DNA of 35,197 nucleotides from Phycisphaerae bacterium (GTDB lineage: Bacteria > Planctomycetota > Phycisphaerae > UBA1845). Below are positions 1-6,991 of the stretch, piece by piece. The position numbers and the translations under genes are program-made. How positions within the stretch are numbered: the stretch's first letter is position 1; each line of letters starts with the position of its first letter. The notes beneath the pieces were generated by a model that was not told where the DNA came from, made no database searches, and worked only from the letters and a program-made list of their open reading frames with translations. Location: NCBI GenBank assembly GCA_028289375.1, contig JANQQK010000057.1:1-35197 (forward strand), in the 5' to 3' direction.

Positions 1-59
1 TTCGTCGCTCGGCTACCTCACTCCAGTCGAGTTTGAATCCCAATAACCATTGTGCCGAT

Positions 60-482
60 TTAAGGAGTTAGACTGTCCACAAAACATGAAGCACCCCACC
101 GTTCCGCCTTCTTGAAGCGAGCGTCCTTTCCCTTCCCGTTGATCTCCCGCAGGATGGCGCTGTACAGCGTCGCGTGTGGCGTCTTGCCGCCGGGGCTGAT
201 CCAGAGTTTCTTCTTGGCCATCGCCTCGACCAGTTCCTTGCAGTTCATCGGTTCCTTCACCGTGGCCAGCACCTTGGCGGCGGCGTCGATGGCGCTGAGC
301 TTCTTGGCCTTGGCCCCGCCTTTCGACGCGGCGGGCTTCGTCTTCTTCGCCGCCGGCTTCGCGTTCTTCGCCGGCGCGGCCTTGGTCGACTTGGCGCTGC
401 TGGTTGCCTTTGGGGCAACGGCCTTCTTCGCAGGAGTCTTTCTTGCTGTGGTCTTCTTCGTCGTGGTCTTCTTCGTTGCCAT
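60..482 (-). CDS. HARE-HTH domain protein with histone-like basic tail
   Basis: This 140-residue protein has two parts. Residues 1-61 are almost entirely Lys, Ala, Thr and Pro, like a histone H1 tail. Residues 62-136 match the HARE-HTH (HB1/ASXL/restriction endonuclease) winged-helix domain, with the typical sequence MNCKELVEAM and the segment KTPHATLYSAI. Proteins of this kind are expected to bind DNA; the tail would add non-specific affinity. I chose the ATG at 482 because a GGAG lies about 8 bases upstream; an in-frame ATG at 530 would add 16 residues without a clear ribosome site. It is the last of three small minus-strand genes, facing away from the phage late operon. It could be a phage regulator or a host nucleoid protein. 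The domain call is firm, the biological role is inferred. Confidence 0.85.
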   Translation of the reverse strand: MATKKTTTKKTTARKTPAKKAVAPKATSSAKSTKAAPAKNAKPAAKKTKPAASKGGAKAKKLSAIDAAAKVLATVKEPMNCKELVEAMAKKKLWISPGGKTPHATLYSAILREINGKGKDARFKKAERWGASCFVDSLTP

Positions 483-578
483 GATCTGGCTCCTTGTGAG
501 AAACGGTCGCGATGGTTGGGCTGCCATCATCAGGCGGCGGGAACCACCCGCCGCGACGCCCGCGCGGGCGTTTCGGCT

Positions 579-830
579 TTAGTAGGCGACCTCCCAGGCC
601 CGTTTCGATCCGTAGCAGCGTTGCTGGCCTTCGACAATAAAGACCACGCTGTCTTCGTCCACGTCTTCATCTTCCCCGTCGTCGGGCTCGTTGATCTCTT
701 CGCCCGAAGCGAGGCCGACGACCTCGTTTTCAAACGGCCAATTCTGCTGGGTCATCAAACGGACCTCCGCTTCGCCGCCGATGGCGTCGCGGTACTCTTC
801 GAGGCGCTGGATCAATTCGTCGATGGTCAT
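579..830 (-). CDS. Small acidic protein of unknown function
   Basis: This is an 83-residue protein. The N-terminal half (TIDELIQRLEEYRDAIGGEAEV) suggests an amphipathic helix followed by a short strand, then a very acidic stretch around residues 46-62 (many Asp and Glu). A good ribosome site (AAAGGAA) precedes the ATG at 830. It lies between the HARE-HTH gene and another small gene on the same strand, with short spacers of 96 and 27 bases, so the three probably share a transcript. I do not recognise a characterised family and assign no function. Confidence 0.7.
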   Translation of the reverse strand: MTIDELIQRLEEYRDAIGGEAEVRLMTQQNWPFENEVVGLASGEEINEPDDGEDEDVDEDSVVFIVEGQQRCYGSKRAWEVAY

Positions 831-857
831 GGCGAAGGTTCCTTTCGTGGTTGGTTG

Positions 858-1085
858 TTACTCTTCGGTCCCTTCGAGAAAGGCGACGACCGAGGAGAGG
901 CGGTTGTTGACTTCGTTCAGGCTGCCGACATGGCCCCAATGGATTGGGTGCTCGTCGTTGCCCGGCGCGGGCTGGTCGAAGAGCAGCTCGCCGATCCGTT
1001 GCACCAAGTCCTGGGCAACCAGGTGGGCGTTCTCGTAGGCGGCCTCGGCGGTCAGATTCGGCTTCTTGTTTTCACGGTCGTTCAT
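858..1085 (-). CDS. Small protein of unknown function
   Basis: This is a 75-residue, mostly helical and mildly acidic protein. AAAGGAG sits just upstream of the ATG at 1085, an unusually good ribosome site for this region. The sequence has the segments AYENAHLVAQDLVQRIGEL and NNRLSSVVAFLEGTEE and no cysteine or catalytic-looking motif. It is the first gene of the three-gene minus-strand group and is divergent from the late operon starting at 1367. I do not recognise it; a small early phage protein is one possibility. Confidence 0.65.
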   Translation of the reverse strand: MNDRENKKPNLTAEAAYENAHLVAQDLVQRIGELLFDQPAPGNDEHPIHWGHVGSLNEVNNRLSSVVAFLEGTEE

Positions 1086-1366
1086 GTGGGTTCTCCTTTG
1101 CGTAGGTGGTTGGGATTGCGTTTGCGACAGTCACACATGAGCCATCAATTCCGCACGGCATCAAGCGCGGCTGGCGAACATTCCGTCAGGAATTCGCATG
1201 TTTCTCCCCAATTCAAACAGGGCAAACTGCGCGCACGATCGCCCCGTGTTGCAACGTGTCGCGATGGGCGCTACCAGTGGTCGCACGAATCCAGAATCGC
1301 CCGCCCGGTACGCGACGCGGCCACACGTGGGCCTACGTGGCAAGTTCTCGCGACGGGGGACGACGG
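1086..1366. promoter_or_regulatory. Divergent intergenic region upstream of the late operon
   Basis: About 280 bases separate the minus-strand small genes from the plus-strand terminase genes, so promoters for both directions should lie here. I see no convincing sigma-70 boxes. A 77-codon open frame (1137-1370) ends in an ATGA overlap with the next gene, but it lacks a ribosome site and its product looks like low-complexity Arg/Ser sequence, so I do not call it as a gene. Confidence 0.35.
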
Positions 1367-1567
1367 ATGAGCGATGCACCCCTGGACCCAACGCGCCTGA
1401 CCACCGAGCAAGCGTCGAAGCTGCTATCGGCCGCCGCCAAGGTGCGCGTCCCGACAGAACAGATCACCGCAGACTTAGATGCTGGCGCGCCGCAGAATCC
1501 CGACGGCACGATCAACCTCGTGCATTACGCCGCGTGGCTGGTGAAGGAGATGTCGCGTGGCAACTGA
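1367..1567 (+). CDS. Small HTH-like protein preceding the terminase (possible small terminase)
   Basis: This 66-residue protein is encoded immediately before the large terminase; its stop (TGA at 1565-1567) overlaps the GTG start at 1557, so the two are translationally coupled. Its body lines up by eye with residues 3-63 of the terminase: both begin with Asp-Pro, have a Leu-Leu pair near residue 20, a V..(E)Q(I/L) segment and end in Y(A/V)AWLV. This suggests the two share a duplicated, probably helical DNA-recognition domain. Position and size fit a minimal small terminase or a terminase accessory factor. The alignment is my own reading; function is inferred. Confidence 0.7.
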   Translation: MSDAPLDPTRLTTEQASKLLSAAAKVRVPTEQITADLDAGAPQNPDGTINLVHYAAWLVKEMSRGN

Positions 1568-3824
1568 TCCCCGGAAACTACGACCGAGCGAGCTGTGCCG
1601 ATTGTTGAACTCGACGCCGCTTGGCGAGGTCATCAATGAACGGCAACTCCATCGCCACCGCACGCGCGCGGGTATGCGAATCGGTGATGCGCGGTTCGTT
1701 GACCTGCTGCGCTACGTCGCCTGGCTGGTCCAGAGTCGCCACGAGCCGAAGCCCGATGCCGACGGCGATCCTTACGAGAAGCTGAAGGATCGCGCCCGCG
1801 CGCGTAACGTCGCACTCGCCATTGCCGGTCGGGACATTGGCGAGTTGCCGGAAGTTGTGAATGCGGATCGCAAGGCGCGGGCGGCGTCCGACTTTCGGTT
1901 CTTCTGTGAGTCGTATTTTCCGTTGACGTTCCATTTGCCGTGGTCGCCCGACCATTTGAAGGTGATTGAGAAGATCGAGCAGGCGGTCTTGCGGGGTGGT
2001 CTCTTTTCGATGGCCATGCCGCGCGGCAGCGGCAAGACGACTATCTGCGAATGCGCGTGCATCTGGGCGGTGCTCAACGGTCACCGGGAGTTCGTGTGCC
2101 TGATCGGAAGCGACGAAGGACACGCGATGGACATGCTCGATTCGATCAAGATGGAACTCGACGGCAACGACCTGCTGCTGGAGGATTACCCCGAGGTCGT
2201 GTATCCGATTCAGTGCCTCGACGGTATCGCCAATCGCTGCAACGGCCAGCTTTACAAGGGCAATCGGACGCACATCGGTTGGACGGCCAAAGAGATCGTG
2301 CTCCCCACGATGCCAGCCAGCACGGCGAGCGGCGCGATCATCAAGGTCGCCGGCATCACGGGTCGCATTCGCGGCATGAAGTACAAGCGAGCCGACGGCC
2401 ACACCGTTCGCCCTTCGCTGGTCGTGCTCGACGATCCGCAAACCGATGAATCCGCTCGGTCGCTTTCGCAGTGCGCGACGCGCGAGGGCATCCTTGCCGG
2501 CGCGATCCTCGGTCTGGCCGGACCGGGCAGGAAGATTTCCGGCATTATGCCTTGCACGGTCATTCGCCCGAGCGATATGGCGGACAACATTCTCGATCGC
2601 GACAAACACCCGGAATGGAACGGGGAGCGCACCAAGATGGTGTACTCGTTCCCAACAGACGAAAAGCTGTGGTTACGTTACGGCGAGCTTCGCGCCGAGA
2701 GTCTTCGCGTTCACGGAGACATTCGGCTGGCGACAGAGTTCTATGCCGCAAACCGCACCGCGATGGACGCTGGCGCGGAAGTTGCCTGGGACGAGCGATT
2801 CAACCACGACGAGGAATCGGCGATCCAGCACGCGATGAACTTGAAACTACAGGATGAAGCCGCCTTCTTCGCCGAATATCAGAACGAGCCGTTGCCCGAA
2901 GAAACCGGGACCGAAGACGAGCTGACGGCGGACCAGATCGCCTGCAAGATCAACCGCATCAAGCGATGCGATATACCGATCGCGTGCAACCATCTGACAA
3001 TGTTCATCGACGTGCAGGCCAACCTGCTCTTCTACGTGGTTGCGGCCTGGGAGGATGAGTTCACCGGTTGCGTGGTGGACTATGGCGCGTTTCCAGATCA
3101 GCAACGAGCGCACTTCACACTACGCGATGCCCGGCAAACGCTGTCGATGGCGACGAACATCAGCGCACTTGAAGGTTCCATTTACGCCGGTCTTGAGCGG
3201 GTAACAGAAGAACACCTGGGTCGCGAGTGGAAACGCGACGACGGAGCGATGGTACGAATCGAGCGCTGTCTCATCGACGCCAACTGGGGTTCGTCCACGG
3301 ACGTCGTCTATCAGTTCTGTCGTCAATCGAGTTTTGCCGGCATCCTCATTCCAAGTCATGGCCGGTTCGTTGGTGCTTCAAGTCAGCCGTTCTCGGAGTA
3401 CAAACGGAAGCCTGGAGATCGCGTGGGCCACAATTGGCGGATGCCAAACGTGCGAGGCAAGCGTGCCGTGCGGCACGTCGTCTACGACACGAACTACTGG
3501 AAGACCTTCGTACACGCGCGGCTCGCCGTGGCGATGGGTGACCGAGGTTGCTTGTCGCTATTCGGTGACAATCCTGACCGGCATCGCCTCTTCGCGGAAC
3601 ATCTCACCGCCGAATATCGCGTGAAGACCGAAGGGCGGGGTCGAACGGTCGACGAATGGAAAATGCGCCCTGAGCGCGGCGACAACCATTGGTTCGACTG
3701 CCTTGTTGGATGCGGCGTCGCCGCTTCGATTCAGGGCGCGGCGCTGGAAGGAATGGGCGGACGGACTTCCTCAAAACGCGAGCGAGTCAGTTTCGCAGAG
3801 TTGCAGCGGAGGCGTCGCCGATGA
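1557..3824 (+). CDS. Phage terminase large subunit
   Basis: This 755-residue DNA-packaging motor starts at GTG 1557, inside the previous gene. Walker A is MPRGSGKTT (residues 154-162) and Walker B is VVLDD (289-293), giving the ATPase half. The C-terminal nuclease half carries LIDANWG with Asp574, followed by a segment of the GpA-nuclease type (VVYQFCRQ, then SHGR and GHNWR), and a late acidic motif HWFDC with Asp714. The enzyme would cut concatemeric DNA and pump it into the prohead through the portal. Residues 1-65 form an extra N-terminal domain resembling the preceding small protein. Its ATGA end overlaps the next gene. Identification is very secure; assignment to the GpA group rests on the nuclease half. 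Confidence 0.95.
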   Translation: MATDPRKLRPSELCRLLNSTPLGEVINERQLHRHRTRAGMRIGDARFVDLLRYVAWLVQSRHEPKPDADGDPYEKLKDRARARNVALAIAGRDIGELPEVVNADRKARAASDFRFFCESYFPLTFHLPWSPDHLKVIEKIEQAVLRGGLFSMAMPRGSGKTTICECACIWAVLNGHREFVCLIGSDEGHAMDMLDSIKMELDGNDLLLEDYPEVVYPIQCLDGIANRCNGQLYKGNRTHIGWTAKEIVLPTMPASTASGAIIKVAGITGRIRGMKYKRADGHTVRPSLVVLDDPQTDESARSLSQCATREGILAGAILGLAGPGRKISGIMPCTVIRPSDMADNILDRDKHPEWNGERTKMVYSFPTDEKLWLRYGELRAESLRVHGDIRLATEFYAANRTAMDAGAEVAWDERFNHDEESAIQHAMNLKLQDEAAFFAEYQNEPLPEETGTEDELTADQIACKINRIKRCDIPIACNHLTMFIDVQANLLFYVVAAWEDEFTGCVVDYGAFPDQQRAHFTLRDARQTLSMATNISALEGSIYAGLERVTEEHLGREWKRDDGAMVRIERCLIDANWGSSTDVVYQFCRQSSFAGILIPSHGRFVGASSQPFSEYKRKPGDRVGHNWRMPNVRGKRAVRHVVYDTNYWKTFVHARLAVAMGDRGCLSLFGDNPDRHRLFAEHLTAEYRVKTEGRGRTVDEWKMRPERGDNHWFDCLVGCGVAASIQGAALEGMGGRTSSKRERVSFAELQRRRRR

Positions 3825-4006
3825 AACGCGTCCAACCGCAGTCGTCCGTGCGTGGCATCGAATGCCCGAAATGCGGGTGTCGCTATTTCTACACGACTCA
3901 CACCGAGCCGCTCCGAGATGGCCGCATTCGCCGCCGCAAGGAGTGCCGGCATTGTGGGCGCAAGATCGTGACATTCGAGTCTACGATAAGTTCGTCAAAC
4001 TCATAA
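3821..4006 (+). CDS. NrdR-like zinc-ribbon protein
   Basis: This 61-residue protein starts in an ATGA overlap with the terminase stop, so it belongs to the packaging operon. It contains a four-cysteine zinc ribbon, CPKCG then CRHCG, separated by a segment with DGRIRRRKEC. This spacing and the Arg-rich stretch are very like the N-terminal zinc ribbon of the ribonucleotide-reductase repressor NrdR, but the ATP-cone that follows in NrdR is absent. It probably binds DNA and may help the terminase or regulate late genes. Both roles are inferred from position. Confidence 0.8.
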   Translation: MKRVQPQSSVRGIECPKCGCRYFYTTHTEPLRDGRIRRRKECRHCGRKIVTFESTISSSNS

Positions 4007-4072
4007 CATTGCCCTTTCCATTTGGGTCTGACCAAGCCGTTTCTGGTGCAATGCCGGCCCCGACGGAGCGAA

Positions 4073-5035
4073 TCAGGCAGGGAAGTCCGCAACATCTACT
4101 GCAAACCTTTGGCGAATGGCACCTTCGGCAACCAGGCGGTTGAAGTCATTGACTTCCGCTGCCGGGATAGCGCGTAGCGAAAATGTCCCATCCATCGACC
4201 AATGGACCGCCAACTCCGGGCACAGAGGCAGGTAGATACTTCGTCCTGGTGCCGACCAGGTCCGCACGTCCGTAGCGTTAATCCTGGTTGCGCGCTCGCC
4301 GTCGGCGATAAAGACGATGGGATCGTCGGCCGAAATGAAACGTCCCGCCCGCGGCTCTAGGAGGTCGGCCCTCACGCCTGCTTGCAGCATCACCTCAGGC
4401 AGGATACTCGTCTTCGGTCGCAAGAGGACTGGGTAGTGTAACAACTTCAACTGCTTCAAGGCCTCGATCGTGGAGTTGGCGTTGGCCTGTTCCTCTGCAT
4501 TTTCATTGTGCTCGCGCAACATCGGTGCCAACTTATTGAACGCAGGAACTTTGCTGAGGATCGACGGGTAGGCTGACGGGTCACGGAGGAACTTCTGATA
4601 ATCATCTTCGGGAAAATCGTCGAGGAAATCGGGGTGTTCGGTCAGGAATCGGTTGATCGCATCGAGCGCACCATTGAAGTGGTCGCGGAGCACGCGGGAC
4701 CGTGCGATTAGGTTTGCAGTGAAAACGGCGAGAGTGGTGAATACCTCTCGCTTTGTCTGCTCGTCGGTTATGTCGACGCCAGCCTCGAGGCGTTTGTATA
4801 GCCCACCAATCGCTCCCTCGACTTCGTTGTTAATTTTGTCGCAGGAATCATCACGTCGTCGTTCGTGCAGAAGGGTGTAGACCTCCTTCTCGACGCAAAG
4901 TTTCGGTGGGTTGCCGGGATGCACCTCGCCCGTGGCGACCTCCTGAACCTGGAGCGTGCCCCTCGCATCGCCAAACTTCTCCAGATAGACCTGGGGCACG
5001 ACGTGTTGGCGAACGTTCGGTCTACTTGCAGGCAT
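4073..5035 (-). CDS. DUF4238 family protein, inverted cargo gene
   Basis: This 320-residue protein is the only minus-strand gene inside the structural operon. The N-terminus (RQHVVPQVYLEKFG, residues 9-22) is the hallmark of DUF4238, normally HHVPQ-like followed by a YL..F segment. The C-terminal part has the matching F-I-S-A-D-D-P-I-V and YLPLCPELAVHW segments. The central part is helical and charged. I chose the ATG at 5035 because AAAGGAAA lies just upstream; an in-frame ATG 12 codons earlier lacks one. The family's biochemical function is unknown to me. Its reversed orientation and A+T-rich upstream DNA suggest independent expression, as for a moron gene carried by a prophage. It might act in superinfection exclusion or defence, but nothing in the sequence proves that. 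Confidence 0.85.
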   Translation of the reverse strand: MPASRPNVRQHVVPQVYLEKFGDARGTLQVQEVATGEVHPGNPPKLCVEKEVYTLLHERRRDDSCDKINNEVEGAIGGLYKRLEAGVDITDEQTKREVFTTLAVFTANLIARSRVLRDHFNGALDAINRFLTEHPDFLDDFPEDDYQKFLRDPSAYPSILSKVPAFNKLAPMLREHNENAEEQANANSTIEALKQLKLLHYPVLLRPKTSILPEVMLQAGVRADLLEPRAGRFISADDPIVFIADGERATRINATDVRTWSAPGRSIYLPLCPELAVHWSMDGTFSLRAIPAAEVNDFNRLVAEGAIRQRFAVDVADFPA

Positions 5036-5332
5036 ATTGAGTTTCCTTTGTCTGGGCGGGTGGAGAGTCATTCCGACTGGGGCAATGAACTGCCATCAGC
5101 CAAGACACCATCAACACGGAACAGGTCTACCGTTCCACTCACTTATTGCTTCTGTCATCGCGCCATACCGGAATCGAAAACAGAACCTGATCGCTAGATC
5201 GAATTTAAAGTGAATTGCTAAATATAGCACGATCACGGTTCTCTCCTGAGTTTTCTCGTCATCTCATTGCTTGACCGGGTAGGTCTCCAAATAGGCAAGC
5301 GCAATTCGCGCTTGCAAACGGAGCAAAACCCG
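5036..5332. promoter_or_regulatory. Divergent spacer with A+T-rich island
   Basis: This 297-base spacer separates the inverted DUF4238 gene from the head genes. Positions about 5190-5232 are strikingly A+T-rich against a GC-rich background and lie where a promoter for the DUF4238 gene could be. I cannot name definite -35 and -10 boxes. The plus-strand side near 5319 holds the ribosome site (ACGGAG) of the next gene. Confidence 0.35.
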
Positions 5333-5530
5333 ATGGCCGACGATCTCAAAGACACGATCCGCGAAAACGCTGAAGGGCCTGCCAAGGCCGCAGGCGACGC
5401 GGGGTCTGTGGAGCAGCACAAGCTCCCCGACCAAATCGCGGCCGACAAGTACTTGGCCTCTAAAGACGCGGCCAAGTCAAAGCGTCGTGGTCTGGCATTC
5501 AACAAACTCGTTCCGCCAGGAGCGTCCTGA
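5333..5530 (+). CDS. Small phage head protein before portal
   Basis: This 65-residue protein abuts the portal gene: its TGA is immediately followed by the portal GTG. It is rich in Ala, Lys and Asp, with a helical segment LPDQIAADKYLASKDAA and a basic C-terminus. ATG 5333 is preceded by GGAG at a suitable distance. In lambda-like phages this slot holds a small head-joining protein (gpW), but the sequence does not show clear gpW features, so the specific role is unproven. Confidence 0.65.
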   Translation: MADDLKDTIRENAEGPAKAAGDAGSVEQHKLPDQIAADKYLASKDAAKSKRRGLAFNKLVPPGAS

Positions 5531-6991
5531 GTGTTTCGCTGGTTGACCAACCTGTTCTCCAAGCCAGGAAGCCGTGCGTTGACGCGAGCCGCGCGAGTAC
5601 TTCGTGCCCGCTACGATGCAGCCGTCACCAACGACGATAACCGCCGACATTGGGGGAACGCCGACGGCCTTTCCGCCAACGCGGCCAACAGCGCCGAAGT
5701 TCGGCGCATTCTTCGCAATCGAGCACGCTACGAGGTAGCCAACAACAGCTACGCCCGTGGAATTGTGTTGACGCTGGCAAACGACGCGATCGGCACCGGG
5801 CCTCGGCTTCAGGTGCTGACCGATAACGCCGACGCCAATCGCCGGATTGAACGAGAGTTTGCCGCGTGGTCCAGAGCCGTCAATCTGGCCGAGAAACTTC
5901 GCACGATGCGTATGTCTCGCGCCCAGGACGGTGAAGCGTTCGCCGTCTTGACGAGCAATCCCGTGCTCCCGACCGCGATCCAACTCGACCTGCGCCTGAT
6001 TGAAGCCGACCAGGTTTGCACGCCCGACTTGAATGCTCTGCTCACCAATGGCATCGATGGCATCGTGTTCGACGATTCCGGCAACCCGATCGAATACCAC
6101 GTGCTCAAGTCGCATCCGGGCGAAGCGGTCCGACTGACGCGAGACTACAACCGCCTTCCCGCGGAGGCGGTGATTCACTGGTTCCGTACCGATCGTCCGG
6201 GCCAGGCACGCGGCATTCCCGACATCATGCCGGCCCTGCCGCTGTTCGCTCAATTGCGACGATTCACACTGGCGGTGCTCGCCGCCGCCGAAACAGCCGC
6301 CGACTTCGCGGGCATCCTCTACACCGATGCACCCGCTAATGGGGAAGCTGATTCAGCTGAGCCATTCGAACCGATCGAACTGGAACAACGGGCACTCCTC
6401 ACCATGCCCGGCGGCTGGAAGATGAGCCAGCTGGAAGCCGAACAACCGGCCACGACCTACGGTGAATTCAAACACGAGATTCTCAACGAGATCGCCCGCT
6501 GTTTGAACATGCCATTCAATATCGCGGCGGGAAATTCATCTGGCTACAACTACGCCTCCGGGCGTCTCGACCATCAGACGTACTTCAAATCGATTCGTGT
6601 CGAGCAGGCCCATCTCGAATCAGTTGTACTCGACCGGATTCTCGCCGCCTGGTTCGACGAGGCGGTCCTCATTCCGGGCTTCTTGCCGGCGGACGTTGGC
6701 CCGATCGCCGAGTGGCCGCACCAGTGGTTCTGGGACGGTCACGAGCATGTCGACCCGGCCAAGGAAGCGAGCGCCCAGGCGGCGCGGCTTGCCAATCACA
6801 CGACCACGCTTGCCGACGAATACGCGCGCCGAGGCCAGGACTGGGAAACACAACTGCGGCAACGCGCCAAGGAAATGGCCCTCATGACCGAGTTGGGTCT
6901 GTCCGCAGCGGACGCCCAACCAACGAACAACTCCGAGGAGGAAGAGGATGAGCAAGCGGAAGACCAAACCGCCCGCGCCCACGCGGCCTGA
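5531..6991 (+). CDS. Phage portal protein (lambda gpB-like)
   Basis: This 486-residue protein forms the dodecameric portal at the unique capsid vertex. It shows features of the lambda portal family: an N-terminal region with NNSYARGIVLTLANDAIGTG, a central W-F-R-T-D-R-P-G-Q-A-R-G-I-P segment (VIHWFRTDRPGQARGIPD) and a later FNIAAGNSSGYNYASGRLDH stretch. Length is normal for the family. It starts with GTG directly after the upstream stop. Its C-terminal tail is very acidic (EEEEDEQAED) and its coding sequence overlaps the start of the protease/capsid gene by 44 bases. Confidence 0.95.
   Translation: MFRWLTNLFSKPGSRALTRAARVLRARYDAAVTNDDNRRHWGNADGLSANAANSAEVRRILRNRARYEVANNSYARGIVLTLANDAIGTGPRLQVLTDNADANRRIEREFAAWSRAVNLAEKLRTMRMSRAQDGEAFAVLTSNPVLPTAIQLDLRLIEADQVCTPDLNALLTNGIDGIVFDDSGNPIEYHVLKSHPGEAVRLTRDYNRLPAEAVIHWFRTDRPGQARGIPDIMPALPLFAQLRRFTLAVLAAAETAADFAGILYTDAPANGEADSAEPFEPIELEQRALLTMPGGWKMSQLEAEQPATTYGEFKHEILNEIARCLNMPFNIAAGNSSGYNYASGRLDHQTYFKSIRVEQAHLESVVLDRILAAWFDEAVLIPGFLPADVGPIAEWPHQWFWDGHEHVDPAKEASAQAARLANHTTTLADEYARRGQDWETQLRQRAKEMALMTELGLSAADAQPTNNSEEEEDEQAEDQTARAHAA

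Noticed and set aside
112..582. Hydrophobic Ala/Phe-rich 156-codon frame on the plus strand
   Set aside because: It is the antisense of the lysine/alanine-rich tail of the HARE-HTH gene; the apparent membrane helices come from reversed Lys codons.
1578..2609. 343-codon frame on the minus strand opposite the terminase
   Set aside because: Overlaps the Walker-motif coding region completely and shows shadow composition.
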